Positions 8,086 to 16,844 of a stretch of DNA of 64,000 nucleotides are shown in pieces. The stretch's first letter is position 1. The number at the start of each line of letters is the position of its first letter. The position numbers were made by a program, and so were the translations under genes. Source of the DNA: Actinoplanes sp. NBRC 103695 (GTDB taxonomy: Bacteria > Actinomycetota > Actinomycetes > Mycobacteriales > Micromonosporaceae); contig NZ_BSTL01000003.1 in assembly GCF_030269485.1 (NCBI RefSeq), forward strand, positions 372,001 to 436,000, in the 5' to 3' direction. Under the pieces are notes generated by a model. That model was given only the letters and a program-made list of their open reading frames with translations. It ran no database searches and was not told the DNA's origin.

Positions 8086-8487
8086 ATGTCCGGAGAGTGC
8101 GCGTCGCGCACGGCATGGTGGCGCCGATGGGCGGGCCTTCCGGCCTTCGTCGCCCTCTTCTTCGCCACCTCGGTGGTCACCGGGACCGCGCAGACAGCGC
8201 AGGCATCAACGGCTGTTCCGGGGCCGTCGGCGGTTCAGGTCGTCATCGTGCCGGCCCCGCACGTCCTGGGGCAACGGCCGGACCTCCCGGTCGTCGGGCA
8301 CGGCGGGCAGCGCCGCGTAGCACCGGATCCGGCGGGGCTCGCATGGCTGCCGGAGCGGGCCGGCGTCGGGACCGTCACGTGGTGGCACCTGCGATGCGAC
8401 AGCGACGTACAGCGGAAACAGACGGGCCGGGACGCCCGTCAGGTCAGGGGACCGCCGGGACGGCGTGCAGCAGACGCCTTGTCCTGA
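8086..8487 (+). CDS. Hypothetical small secreted protein
   Basis: 133 aa, family not recognised. A basic N-region (RTAWWRRW), a hydrophobic core (AGLPAFVALFFATSVV) and a small-residue site ending AQTAQAS form a credible signal peptide of about 45 residues. The mature part starts STAVPGPSAVQVVIVPAPHVL and ends in a basic low-complexity stretch with one Cys. The start could also be the ATG at 8041. It ends 60 bp before secDF on the same strand, so the two may be cotranscribed. No domain is visible, and a spurious ORF cannot be excluded for the C-terminal third. Confidence 0.45.
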   Translation: MSGECASRTAWWRRWAGLPAFVALFFATSVVTGTAQTAQASTAVPGPSAVQVVIVPAPHVLGQRPDLPVVGHGGQRRVAPDPAGLAWLPERAGVGTVTWWHLRCDSDVQRKQTGRDARQVRGPPGRRAADALS

Positions 8488-8547
8488 CCCCGGCGCCGCG
8501 GGCGGTCTCGCCGTGCCGTGCGCCACCCCTGCCCTAGGAGAATCATC

Positions 8548-10767
8548 GTGTCGCGCGCTACTGCCGTGCGCGCATTTCTTGCCCTTGTCGTGCTCGTCGT
8601 GTCCGGGTGGCTCGTCGCCACCCGGCCGGCGCGGCTGGGGCTCGATCTGCGCGGCGGAACCCAAATCGTGTTGCAGACCCGGGACGGCGATCAGACCCGA
8701 GCCGACGCCGCCACCACCGACGAGGCCATGGAGGTGCTGCGCCGGCGGGTCGACGGGCTCGGCGTCAGCGATTCGACGCTGGTCCGTTCCGGCGACCGGC
8801 GGATCATCGTGGAACTGCCCGGGGTCACCGACCCCCGGGAGGCCGCCGAGGTCATCGGCCGCACCGCCCAGTTGTCCTTCCGGCCGGTGCTGACCCCCGC
8901 CGGTCCCGGACCCGCGAAGCCGCCGGCCGGGGGGCTCGCGGTGCCCGACGAGACCGGCAGTCCCTTGCTGCTGGGCCCGGCGGCCTTGTCCGGCCGGCAG
9001 ATCGACGACGCTCAGGCCATCACCGAACCCCCGGTCGGCTGGCAGGTGGCGGTCGACTTCGCCGGCGACGGCACCCAGGCCTGGCAACGGCTGACCGCCC
9101 GGGCCGCCTGCTCGCCACCGGGTGACCCGGGTCGCCGGGTTGCGATCCTGCTCGACGACCAGGTGGTCTCGTCTCCCCAGGTCAGCCCGGAGGCGGCCTG
9201 CGAGGTCGGGTTCGCCGGGCCGGCCATGCGGATCACCGGCTCCTTCACCGCGGACGAAGCCCGCGACCTGGCCCTGCTGATCCGGGCCGGGGCGCTGCCC
9301 GTGCCGGTCGACGTCATCCAGCAGCAGCTTGTCGGCCCCACTCTCGGCGAACAAGCGATTGACGACTCGGTCCGGGCGGCTCTGCTCGGTGCGCTCGCCA
9401 CCATCCTGTTCATCATTGCCGTGTACCGCTTCGTCGGTGCGCTGGCGGCCTTGGCGCTCGTGGCGTACGGGCTGATCTCGTACGCGGCCCTGCTGGTGGT
9501 CGGCTCGGCTCTGACCCTGCCCGGGCTGGCCGGGTTCGTGCTGGCGATCGGAATGGCGGTCGACGCGAACGTCCTGGTCTTCGAAAGGGCACGGGAGGAG
9601 TACGCCGCGAAGCCGTCCCTGCGTACGGCCATCCGGGACGGATTCAGCCGGGCCTGGTCGGCGATCGCCGACTCCAACATCACCACGCTGGTGGCCGCCG
9701 CGCTGCTGATCCTGCTGGCGTCCGGCCCGGTACGCGGCTTCGGCATCACCCTGGCCATCGGCGTGCTGGTCTCCATGTTCACGGCGCTGGTCCTCACCCG
9801 GCTCCCGGCCGAGGCCTTGCTGCGGCGACGGTGGCTGGTCGTCCGGCCCCGCTGGAGCGGCCTGGCCCACCAGGGCTGGGTGCGGCGGACCATCGTGGCC
9901 CGCGATCCGAACCTGATGGGTCGCCGCCGCCGGTGGCTGGTCCTCTCGGCGGCGGCGGTGCTGCTCGCCTTCGCCGGTGTCGCCGCCCGCGGCGTGGACC
10001 TGGGCGTGGAGTTCGTCGGTGGCCGGCTGGTCGAGTACTCGACCAGCCGGCCTTTGACGGCCGAGACGGCCCGGGAGGCAGTGACGGCCGCGGGCGTGGA
10101 CCGGGGGATCGTCAGCAAGATCGGCGGCGGCAACCTGTCGGTACGCGCCGGTGCGTTCGACGACGCCACGGAGCAACGGGTACGCGACGCCCTGACCGCC
10201 CGCGGGGGTGGCGATGTGCAGCGGCTCCGCGACGACAAGGTCGGGCCCAGCCTCGGCGCCGAGTTGCGGAACAAGGCGCTGCTCGCGCTGGGCGTCGCGC
10301 TGGCGGCGCAGATGGCGTACCTGTCGCTGCGGTTCCCGTGGCGCTGGGGCGCCGCGGCGGTGCTGGCGATGGCCCACGACGTGATCATCCTCATCGGAGT
10401 GTTCGCCTGGCTCGGCAAGCCCGTGGACGGGGTCTTCCTGGCGGCTCTGCTGACCGTCATCGGGTACTCGGTCAACGACTCCGTGGTGGTCTTCGACCGG
10501 ATCCGGGAACTGGTCCGAGCCCAGCGGGGCCGGAGTCCCCGGTTGCGTACACCGTTCGCCGCGCTGGCGAACGCGGCCTGCCTGCAGACCGTCCCCCGGA
10601 CGGTCAACACCGGGCTCGGGGCGGTGTTCGTCCTGGTCGCCCTGGCTGTTCTGGGCGGGTCGTCACTGGGCGACTTCGCGATCGCCCTGCTGATCGGGAT
10701 CCTGGTGGGCACGTACTCGTCGGTGTTCCTGGCGACGCCGCTGTCCATCACCTTCAGGTCCCGCTGA
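8548..10767 (+). CDS. secDF: Fused SecD-SecF protein-export membrane protein
   Basis: 739 aa. The SecD half comes first: TM1 (about 10-25), LGLDLRGGTQIVLQ, a periplasmic P1-like region, then TMs with GLAGFVLAIGMAVDANVLVFERAREEY. The SecF half follows: LGVEFVGGRLVEYSTS, then MAHDVIILIGVFAWLGKPVDG and TVIGYSVNDSVVVFDRIRE. Both halves keep the Asp-containing TM4 motifs that couple the proton-motive force to pulling preproteins from SecYEG. Start: GTG at 8548 with AGGAG eight bases upstream. Actinobacteria normally have separate secD and secF; a fused, shortened version is likely a second copy. It follows a small putative secreted protein and no other sec genes. Confidence 0.93.
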   Translation: MSRATAVRAFLALVVLVVSGWLVATRPARLGLDLRGGTQIVLQTRDGDQTRADAATTDEAMEVLRRRVDGLGVSDSTLVRSGDRRIIVELPGVTDPREAAEVIGRTAQLSFRPVLTPAGPGPAKPPAGGLAVPDETGSPLLLGPAALSGRQIDDAQAITEPPVGWQVAVDFAGDGTQAWQRLTARAACSPPGDPGRRVAILLDDQVVSSPQVSPEAACEVGFAGPAMRITGSFTADEARDLALLIRAGALPVPVDVIQQQLVGPTLGEQAIDDSVRAALLGALATILFIIAVYRFVGALAALALVAYGLISYAALLVVGSALTLPGLAGFVLAIGMAVDANVLVFERAREEYAAKPSLRTAIRDGFSRAWSAIADSNITTLVAAALLILLASGPVRGFGITLAIGVLVSMFTALVLTRLPAEALLRRRWLVVRPRWSGLAHQGWVRRTIVARDPNLMGRRRRWLVLSAAAVLLAFAGVAARGVDLGVEFVGGRLVEYSTSRPLTAETAREAVTAAGVDRGIVSKIGGGNLSVRAGAFDDATEQRVRDALTARGGGDVQRLRDDKVGPSLGAELRNKALLALGVALAAQMAYLSLRFPWRWGAAAVLAMAHDVIILIGVFAWLGKPVDGVFLAALLTVIGYSVNDSVVVFDRIRELVRAQRGRSPRLRTPFAALANAACLQTVPRTVNTGLGAVFVLVALAVLGGSSLGDFAIALLIGILVGTYSSVFLATPLSITFRSR

Positions 10768-10800
10768 TCGAGAGAAGGGGCCCGGTCGTCCTTCTCAGAA

Positions 10801-10935
10801 CAGGGGCAGCCGGGCACCCGGATCGAGTTCACGCCCGTTGTGACGGGGCCCATATTCGCGAACCGTGCCGCCGCCGGCCACGGTGCCGACGACTTCATCG
10901 CCATGCGGCGCGTCCTGGAAGCCCGCGACGCCTGA
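10801..10935 (+). pseudogene. Possible 3' remnant of an NAD(P)-dependent dehydrogenase
   Basis: This is an open stretch with no start codon that follows the secDF stop in the same frame. It reads FTPVVTGPIFANRAAAGHGADDFIAMRRVLEARDA and stops. The A-A-A-G-H-G-x-D-D-F pattern resembles the C-terminal end of 6-phosphogluconate/3-hydroxyisobutyrate dehydrogenase-family proteins. There is no Rossmann part, so it would be a decayed tail. The match is from memory and short. Confidence 0.3.
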
Positions 10936-10996
10936 CCGCACAACCGAGTGCGCTCAGCACCCGGGCAGCGCTACCCGGCCAGGCATGCCTGGCCGC

Positions 10997-11743
10997 TCAG
11001 TCGGCGGAACCGTACGGCCCCGCGCTGTCCGGGTCCTTCGCCGGCCGGCCCGGCGAGCGGGACGAGTCGGGCAGGCGTACGAGATCGGACCGATGGTCGA
11101 CGAGGGCCGCGGCGAGTGCCGGCTGGTCGCGTTGGCGGATGGCGCGGGCGATGCGGACGTGGACGAGGATGTTCTCGTCGATGACCTTGGCCGCGCCCGA
11201 GCCCGAGAACTCCGCCCGGACGAGCGTTCCGCGTACCAGCGTGACCATCGACTCGTACATGCCGGCCAGGACCGGTACGCGCGCGGCGCGGGCCACCGCG
11301 GTGTGGAAGCGCAGGTTGACGTCCAGGTAGCGGCGTGCATCCTCGCGCGCCTCGCGCAGTTCCTCGAGTGCCCACTCCATGTCCCGGCAGTCCTCGGGGG
11401 TAGCGCGCTCAGCCGCCACCCCGGCCAGGCTGTCCTCGAGCATCGAGCGCGCCTCGAACAGATCCACCGCGTCCACGAAGAGTCCCCGGAACCAGACGTC
11501 GATGGCGCCGAGCCGCAGCTGCGGTGGGGGCTGGGCGACGAAGACCCCGCCCTGGACGCCCGGCCGCACCTGGATGACCCCGCGCTCGCGCAGGATCCGC
11601 AGGGCCTCGTTGATGGCGTTGGCGCTCACCCCGAAGCGGTCGATCAGCTCGGTCCGCAGCGCGAACCGGGCGCCCGCGGCCAGCCGGCGCTGGAGGATCT
11701 CCTCCTCCAGGTCGGCGGCGATGCGTTCGGCGACCGACGGCAT
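10997..11743 (-). CDS. GntR (FadR subfamily) regulator, probably of the meta-cleavage genes
   Basis: 248 aa. The winged helix is at the N-terminus (VAERIAADLEEEILQRRLAAGARF, ELIDRFGVSANAINEALRILRERGVIQVRPG). An all-helical FCD ligand domain follows, with metal/ligand residues such as NLRFHTAVARAA and HVRIARAIRQRD. FadR-type regulators bind organic acids. It lies 22 bp downstream of the alpha/beta hydrolase on the same strand, so the pair form one operon divergent from the ferredoxin-C23O operon. It most likely responds to a pathway intermediate and controls both arms. Confidence 0.88.
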   Translation of the reverse strand: MPSVAERIAADLEEEILQRRLAAGARFALRTELIDRFGVSANAINEALRILRERGVIQVRPGVQGGVFVAQPPPQLRLGAIDVWFRGLFVDAVDLFEARSMLEDSLAGVAAERATPEDCRDMEWALEELREAREDARRYLDVNLRFHTAVARAARVPVLAGMYESMVTLVRGTLVRAEFSGSGAAKVIDENILVHVRIARAIRQRDQPALAAALVDHRSDLVRLPDSSRSPGRPAKDPDSAGPYGSAD

Positions 11744-11765
11744 CAGCCGCGCCCTGACACCCGGT

Positions 11766-12662
11766 TCATCGCGACATCATCGCACGGGGTTGAGGCCGGT
11801 CCACGGCAGCGGCGAGCCCGGCGTCCTCCGTACCCGTGCCGTCGGCCAGGAAGGCCTCGACCAGCCCGGCGAACCGCTCGGCCCGCTCGATCTGGACCCA
11901 GTGCCCGCACCGGGGGAAGACGTGCAGTTCGGCGTGCGGGATGAGGTCGAACAGCCGCATCGAGCTGGCCAGCGGGATCACCTTGTCGTCGCGCCCGTGC
12001 ACCAGCAGCGTCGGATGCGGCAGGGCCGCGATGCGTTGCTGGTCGACGGCGAGGGCGTCGACCATCGCCTGCCGCGGCGCCGGGAACATCGACCGGTACG
12101 CCTCGTGCACACCGGGGCGGGTGGCGGCGGCGAGGCGTAGCTCCGCGAGGTCGTCGGTCAGCCGGCCGGTGTCGAAGGTGAACCAGCGCAGGAGCCGGCG
12201 CATGGCGTCCAGCGACGGTTCGAAGCCCCACACCGCCTCCAGACCCGGGGTGATGGGGAACGGCACTCCCACGCTCCCCATCAGCACGAGGCGGTCCACC
12301 CGGTCCGGTGCCTCGGTGGCCAGCCGCAGCGCGAGCGCTCCGCCGAAGCTGTTGCCCACGACCGAGACGCGGGGCAGGCCCAGCGCGTCCAGGAAGCCGA
12401 GCAGGTGGTCGAGCCAGCTGTCCGGACCGTAGACCGCCGCCCGGGGCCGCTCGGTGTAGCCGAAGCCGAGGATGTCCGGGGCGAGGACCCGGCGCTGCCG
12501 CGCGAGCGCCGGCAGGACCGTACGCCAGTTGGCCCACGCCGAGACGCCCGGCCCGGAACCGTGGATCAGCAGGACCGGGGCGCCGTCGCCGCGGTCGTGG
12601 TAGTTGGTGCGCACACCGCCGACATCGACCGTGCGGCCTTCTTCCGGAGCACCTGCGTTCAT
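11766..12662 (-). CDS. xylF: 2-hydroxymuconate-semialdehyde hydrolase-type alpha/beta hydrolase
   Basis: 298 aa, typical of meta-cleavage-product hydrolases (XylF/DmpD/BphD). Motifs: oxyanion-hole HGSGPGVSAWANWR, nucleophile elbow GNSFGG (S105), acid in HGRDDKVIP, and catalytic His in CGHWVQIERAERF. These enzymes cut a C-C bond of the dioxygenase product, giving 2-hydroxypenta-2,4-dienoate and a carboxylic acid. The start at 12662 gives the usual N-terminus. It is divergent from the ferredoxin and catechol 2,3-dioxygenase, and its product would feed the hydratase-aldolase operon at 14-17 kb. The acyl-group preference cannot be read from sequence. Confidence 0.9.
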   Translation of the reverse strand: MNAGAPEEGRTVDVGGVRTNYHDRGDGAPVLLIHGSGPGVSAWANWRTVLPALARQRRVLAPDILGFGYTERPRAAVYGPDSWLDHLLGFLDALGLPRVSVVGNSFGGALALRLATEAPDRVDRLVLMGSVGVPFPITPGLEAVWGFEPSLDAMRRLLRWFTFDTGRLTDDLAELRLAAATRPGVHEAYRSMFPAPRQAMVDALAVDQQRIAALPHPTLLVHGRDDKVIPLASSMRLFDLIPHAELHVFPRCGHWVQIERAERFAGLVEAFLADGTGTEDAGLAAAVDRPQPRAMMSR

Positions 12663-12742
12663 CGCCCAATACTTGCATAAGTTTTAGAAACATTGCAGTC
12701 ACGCCGATGTGGAAAACATCTTCAAGCTGTGGTTACACTCAC

Positions 12743-12760
12743 GAAACCTAAGGAAGTTTC
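12743..12760. promoter_or_regulatory. Inverted repeat upstream of the ferredoxin-C23O operon
   Basis: GAAAC-N8-GTTTC lies in the AT-rich 119-bp spacer between the divergent hydrolase and ferredoxin genes. A related GTTT-TAG-AAAC element occurs at 12681-12691 on the hydrolase side. These are the best candidates for the GntR-family operator, but no GntR consensus is matched exactly. Confidence 0.4.
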
Positions 12761-12781
12761 AGAAGATCCGGCGGTGTAGCC

Positions 12782-13120
12782 ATGCCCCACATCACTGTCG
12801 GTCCGGACGGGCCGGCGATCGACGTCCCTCCGGGCGAGACCATCGTCGAAGGACTGCGCCGCGTCGGGTGGCGCGCCCGCTACCGCTGCCGGGGTGGTGG
12901 ATGCGGGATCTGCAAGTGCCCCCTGGTGGACGGCGCCGTCACGTACCCCGGTCCGGTGGCGGAGTCGGCGCTCAGCGCGGCCGAGCGTTCGGCCGGTCTC
13001 TGCCTTCCCTGCCAGGCCGTCCCGCTCGGCGACGTCGTCATCGAGCAACGCGGACGACCGTTGCGACCCATGCTGGCCAGCGCGCCCCGCGTGGCCGCCC
13101 CCATTCGCGAGGAGAAGTAG
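12782..13120 (+). CDS. xylT: XylT-type [2Fe-2S] ferredoxin
   Basis: 112 aa with a plant-type fold. Cluster ligands follow C-x4-C-x2-C in CRGGGCGIC (C36, C41, C44) with the fourth at LCLPC (C77 more likely than C74). XylT-type ferredoxins reactivate catechol 2,3-dioxygenase by re-reducing an active-site iron oxidised during turnover with alkyl-catechols. The gene lies two bases before the dioxygenase, as in TOL-type operons. The 25-residue basic tail is longer than in XylT. The ATG at 12782 follows an AT-rich promoter region. Confidence 0.9.
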   Translation: MPHITVGPDGPAIDVPPGETIVEGLRRVGWRARYRCRGGGCGICKCPLVDGAVTYPGPVAESALSAAERSAGLCLPCQAVPLGDVVIEQRGRPLRPMLASAPRVAAPIREEK

Positions 13121-13122
13121 CC

Positions 13123-14037
13123 ATGTCCGTCATCCGTCTCGGTTACGTCCACGTACGCGTCACCGATCTTGCCCGCGCCCGCGACCACTACCAGAACACC
13201 CTCGGCATGGACGCGGTCCACGAGGAGGACGGCCGGGTGTACCTCAAGTCGTGGGACGAGGACAACCACCACTCGGTCGTGCTCGAGGAGGGTGGCGTCG
13301 GCCTGGTCAAGTTCGGCTACAAGGTGACCGGCGAGGACTCACTGGCCGCCCTGGAGAACCGGGTCGCCGGCTTCGGCGCGACCGCCGAGCGGATGAGCAA
13401 GGGCGACAACGCCGGGGTCGGTGACGGGCTGCGGGTCACGCTGCCCAGCGAGCACGTGCTCGAGCTGTACTCAGAGGTCGAGTACCTCGGCACCAAGGTC
13501 GGGAAGATCAACCCCGATCCCTGGCCCCGTACGGGCCTGCGCGGCATCGGGGTGCCCCGGATCAACCACGCCCTGATCACCACCGAGGACCCGGCGCTGC
13601 TGGAGCGGTTCTTCGCCGAGGTGCTCGGGTTCCGGCCGGCCGAGCGGCTGGTGTCCGGCGATGAGCCGGGCGACCTGGTCGGCTCGTGGATGTTCTGCGG
13701 CGAGAACCCGCACGACATCGCGTTCGTGAACGGGCCCAACGGCAAGCTGCACCACTTCGCGTACCAGATCGACGACTGGAGCGCGCTGCTGCGGGCCGGC
13801 GACGTGATGTCGATGGACGAGGTGCCGATCGACTTCGGCCCGGCCCGGCACGGGATCACCCGGGGCGGCACCATCTACTTCTTCGACCCGTCCGGCAACC
13901 GCAACGAGGTCTTCTCCGGCGGCTATCGGACGGGAGCGGACTTCCGCCCGATCACCTGGACGATGGACCAGGCCGCGCGGGGGATCAACTACACACACCG
14001 CGAGATCGACCAGGACTTCCTCCAGGTGGTGACCTGA
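13123..14037 (+). CDS. xylE: Catechol 2,3-dioxygenase (extradiol)
   Basis: 304 aa, two vicinal-oxygen-chelate modules. Metal ligands: H149 in INHALI, a His in KLHHFAYQIDDW (H210), and E262 in IYFFDPSGNRNEVF, matching His153/His214/Glu265 of the Pseudomonas enzyme. The tail ITWTMDQAARGINY also matches that enzyme closely. It cleaves catechols next to the diol using Fe(II) and O2, giving 2-hydroxymuconate semialdehyde. RBS GAGGAG is nine bases before the ATG at 13123 and overlaps the end of xylT. It is convergent with the aldolase gene (stop codons 4 bp apart), so the two halves of the pathway are transcribed toward each other. Confidence 0.96.
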   Translation: MSVIRLGYVHVRVTDLARARDHYQNTLGMDAVHEEDGRVYLKSWDEDNHHSVVLEEGGVGLVKFGYKVTGEDSLAALENRVAGFGATAERMSKGDNAGVGDGLRVTLPSEHVLELYSEVEYLGTKVGKINPDPWPRTGLRGIGVPRINHALITTEDPALLERFFAEVLGFRPAERLVSGDEPGDLVGSWMFCGENPHDIAFVNGPNGKLHHFAYQIDDWSALLRAGDVMSMDEVPIDFGPARHGITRGGTIYFFDPSGNRNEVFSGGYRTGADFRPITWTMDQAARGINYTHREIDQDFLQVVT

Positions 14038-14041
14038 ACCG

Positions 14042-15052
14042 CTATCGGGCCGCGGCGCCGAGGTCCAGGGCGATGTCGACCAGCAGGTCCTCCTGGCCGC
14101 CGACCAGCCGGCGTCGCCCGGCCTCCAGCAGGATCGCGCGCACGTCGACCCCGTACCGGCCGGCCGCGGTCTCGGCATGCCGCAGGAAGGAACCGTAGAC
14201 GCCGGCGTAGCCCAGCGTCAGCGTCTCCCGGTCTACCCGGACGGGCCGGTCCTGCAGCGGCCGGACGAGCTCCTCGGCGGCGTCCTGCAGCGTCAGCAGG
14301 TCGCCGCCGTGCTCCCATCCGCGCAGGTCGGCGACCGCCACGAACGCCTCGATCGGGCAGTTGCCGGCGCCCGCGCCCTGTCCGGCCAGCGACGCGTCCA
14401 CCCGGGTCGCGCCTTCCTCGACGGCGACGACCGAGTTGGCGACCGACAGCGACAGGTTCTCGTGGGCGTGGATGCCGATCTCGGTCGCCGGGTCGAGCAC
14501 GTCGCGGTACGCCCGGACGCGCTCGCGTACGCCGTCCATCAGCAGCCGCCCCCCGGAATCGGTGACGTAGACGCAGTGCGCGCCGTACGACTCCATCAGC
14601 CGCGCCTGCGCGGCCAGCGCGACCGGCTCGGCCAGATGGCTCATCATCAAAAACCCGGAGACGTCCATGCCCAGCTCACGCGCGGTGGCGATGTGCTGGG
14701 CGGCGATGTCGGCCTCGGTGCAGTGGGTGGCCACCCGCACCGAGCGCACCCCCAGCGCGTACGCCCGCTTCAGGTCGGCGATCGTGCCGACCCCGGGCAG
14801 CAGCAGCGTGGTCAGCCGGGCGTGTCTGACGGTGGCGGCGGCGACCTCGATCCACTCTTCGTCGGTGTGCGAGCCGGGCCCGTAGGTCAGACTGCCGCCG
14901 GCCAGCCCGTCGCCGTGCGCCACCTCGATGCCGTCGACCCCGGCGGCGTCGAGCGCACGGACGATCTCGGCGACCGCGTCGGTGCTGATCCGGTGCCGGA
15001 CGGCGTGCATACCGTCCCGCAGCGTGACGTCCTGGAGGAACAGCCGGGTCAT
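14042..15052 (-). CDS. mhpE: 4-hydroxy-2-oxovalerate aldolase
   Basis: 336 aa. DRE-TIM aldolase signature at the start: [14 protein letters not shown], with catalytic Arg/Asp in TLRDG. Metal ligands are in [15 protein letters not shown] (HxH), and the C-terminal communication helices include [12 protein letters not shown]. It splits 4-hydroxy-2-oxovalerate into pyruvate and acetaldehyde and channels the aldehyde to the dehydrogenase partner. RBS GGAGG precedes the ATG at 15052. The ATG overlaps the dehydrogenase stop (ATGA), consistent with equimolar synthesis of the DmpG-DmpF-type complex. It is last in the mhpD-mhpF-mhpE operon. Confidence 0.96.
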   Translation of the reverse strand: MTRLFLQDVTLRDGMHAVRHRISTDAVAEIVRALDAAGVDGIEVAHGDGLAGGSLTYGPGSHTDEEWIEVAAATVRHARLTTLLLPGVGTIADLKRAYALGVRSVRVATHCTEADIAAQHIATARELGMDVSGFLMMSHLAEPVALAAQARLMESYGAHCVYVTDSGGRLLMDGVRERVRAYRDVLDPATEIGIHAHENLSLSVANSVVAVEEGATRVDASLAGQGAGAGNCPIEAFVAVADLRGWEHGGDLLTLQDAAEELVRPLQDRPVRVDRETLTLGYAGVYGSFLRHAETAAGRYGVDVRAILLEAGRRRLVGGQEDLLVDIALDLGAAAR

Positions 15053-16011
15053 GAACGCGCCTCCTTCAGCAGGCCGCCACGTGCGACGGCTATCCGCTCG
15101 GCGACGGCGATCGCGGCCGAGGTCATGATGTCGAGATTTCCCGCGTACGCGGGCAGGTAGTGCGCCGCGCCCTCGACCTCGAGGAACACCGACACCTGAT
15201 GGGTCACCGTGGCGGCGCCGGCGAGCGTGTGCACCGGCTGGTCCGCGGGCACCGGCGTGACCTGAACGGGCTGCTTGAGCCGATACCCGGGCACGTACCG
15301 GGCGACCGAGGCGACCATCTCCTCGACCGAGGACCGGATCGCCTCCCGGGTCGCGGCGTCCGGCGCGTCGACCAGGCACAGCACGGTGTCGCGCATGATC
15401 AGCGGCGGCTCGGCGGGATTGAGGACGATCAGCGCTTTGCCGCGGGCCGCCCCGCCGACGCGCTCGACGGCCCGCGAGGTGGTCTCGGTGAACTCGTCGA
15501 TGTTGGCCCGGGTGCCCGGGCCGGCCGACTTCGAGGCGATCGAGGCGACGATTTCCGCGTACGGCACCGGGGCGGACCGGGAGACGGCGGCGACGACCGG
15601 GATCGTGGCCTGTCCGCCGCAGGTCACCATGTTGACGTTGCCGATGTCCCCGGCGGCCAGATGCTCGTCGAGGTTCACCGCGGGCACGACGTACGGCCCG
15701 ATCGCCGCCGGCGTCAGATCGATCAGTGTTTTCCCGTACGGTCGCAGCACGGCCTCGTTGGACAGATGGGCCCGGGCCGAGGTGGCATCGAAGACGATCT
15801 CCACGTCGGCGAATCCGTCGAGCGCGACGAGCCCGCGGGCCCCGTCGGCGGTCGTGGCCACGCCGAGCCGCCGGGCCCGGGCCAGACCGTCCGAGCCGGG
15901 GTCGATGCCGGCCATCGCGGTCATCTCCAACGTCTCCGACAGCCGCAGCAGTTTGATCATCAGGTCGGTGCCGATGTTGCCCGACCCGAGAACGGCGACC
16001 TTCGTACGCAT
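15049..16011 (-). CDS. mhpF: Acylating acetaldehyde dehydrogenase
   Basis: 320 aa. NAD-binding motif [11 protein letters not shown] at residues 7-17; catalytic Cys in [10 protein letters not shown] (C131). The dimerisation and CoA region holds [22 protein letters not shown] and [13 protein letters not shown]. It converts acetaldehyde, NAD+ and CoA to acetyl-CoA and NADH and works as a complex with the aldolase. Junctions are tight on both sides: 1-nt overlap (TGATG) with the hydratase and 4-nt overlap with the aldolase. Order and spacing match known meta-pathway lower operons. Confidence 0.96.
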   Translation of the reverse strand: MRTKVAVLGSGNIGTDLMIKLLRLSETLEMTAMAGIDPGSDGLARARRLGVATTADGARGLVALDGFADVEIVFDATSARAHLSNEAVLRPYGKTLIDLTPAAIGPYVVPAVNLDEHLAAGDIGNVNMVTCGGQATIPVVAAVSRSAPVPYAEIVASIASKSAGPGTRANIDEFTETTSRAVERVGGAARGKALIVLNPAEPPLIMRDTVLCLVDAPDAATREAIRSSVEEMVASVARYVPGYRLKQPVQVTPVPADQPVHTLAGAATVTHQVSVFLEVEGAAHYLPAYAGNLDIMTSAAIAVAERIAVARGGLLKEARS

Positions 16012-16784
16012 CAGACCTCCCCGAACTGGGCGGTGACTGTGCCGAGCCCGGTGAAGCCGGCGCTGACGTGCATGCCCGGCCGCACCGCGACCATCGGGCC
16101 GAGCGCGCCGGCCAGCACCACCTGTCCCGCGCGCAGCGGATCGCCGAGTTCCCGGGCCGCGCCGGCCAGCCAGGCCAGCGCCGCCAGCGGGTCGCCGAGG
16201 CAGGCCGCGCCGGAGCCGGTGGAGACCACCTCGCCGTCGACGCTCATCTCCATCCGCACGTCGACCGGTTCGACCGCCCCGAGCTCGACCCGCTCCGGGC
16301 CAAGCACGAACAGGCCGCTGGAGGCGTTGTCGGCGATCGTGTCGGCGATGCTGATGTCCCAGCCGGCGATCCGGCTGTCGACGATCTCCAGCGCCGGCAC
16401 CATCGCGCCCACCGCGGCCCGGACGCTGTCCGCGGTGACCTCGTCGGCCAGGTCCGTCCGCAGCACGAACGCGATTTCGGCCTCGATCCGCGGTTGCAGC
16501 AGCCCGCCCACACCGATGGCATCCTCGCCGCTGACGTCCATGTCGTCGAAGAGGATGCCGAAGTCGGGGCGGTCGACGCCGAGCTGTTGCTGAACGGCCG
16601 CCGAGGTGAGCCCGATCTTGTGCCCGACGATCCGGGCGTGACCGGCCAGGCGGGCGGCGGTCAGCTCGGTCTGGACCCCGTAGGCTGCCTTGATGTCGCC
16701 GGCGCCGATCAGGTCACGGACGGGCGGGCACGGGGTCCGGGTCCGCGCGGCGTCGAGCAGGCGTTGTGCTGCAGGCGATGTCAT
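16011..16784 (-). CDS. mhpD: 2-hydroxypenta-2,4-dienoate hydratase
   Basis: 257 aa. Motifs of the MhpD/fumarylacetoacetase-related family: [23 protein letters not shown], metal-binding [12 protein letters not shown], then ALEIVDSRI and [11 protein letters not shown]. It adds water to 2-hydroxypentadienoate, giving 4-hydroxy-2-oxovalerate, the substrate of the downstream aldolase. It is the first gene of the leftward lower-pathway operon. Its upstream region contains a perfect inverted repeat (16828-16844) immediately beside iclR, so IclR control is likely. Confidence 0.95.
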   Translation of the reverse strand: MTSPAAQRLLDAARTRTPCPPVRDLIGAGDIKAAYGVQTELTAARLAGHARIVGHKIGLTSAAVQQQLGVDRPDFGILFDDMDVSGEDAIGVGGLLQPRIEAEIAFVLRTDLADEVTADSVRAAVGAMVPALEIVDSRIAGWDISIADTIADNASSGLFVLGPERVELGAVEPVDVRMEMSVDGEVVSTGSGAACLGDPLAALAWLAGAARELGDPLRAGQVVLAGALGPMVAVRPGMHVSAGFTGLGTVTAQFGEV

Positions 16785-16827
16785 GCCGCCACCCTGCCCG
16801 GCCGGTCGGTCGGCACTCCAGCATTGT

Positions 16828-16844
16828 GTTCCGCTATGCGGAAC
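16828..16844. promoter_or_regulatory. Probable IclR operator upstream of mhpD
   Basis: GTTCCGC-TAT-GCGGAAC: 7-bp perfect arms with a 3-nt centre, 43 bp upstream of the mhpD ATG. It overlaps the 3' end of iclR, whose stop codon is at 16834-16836. IclR-family regulators commonly bind palindromes of this size in the promoter of an adjacent catabolic operon. Confidence 0.65.

Noticed and set aside
8206..10377. 723-codon leftward open frame opposite secDF
   Set aside because: Gly/Arg/Gln/His-rich with no motif; secDF on the plus strand has all family motifs and a good ribosome site.
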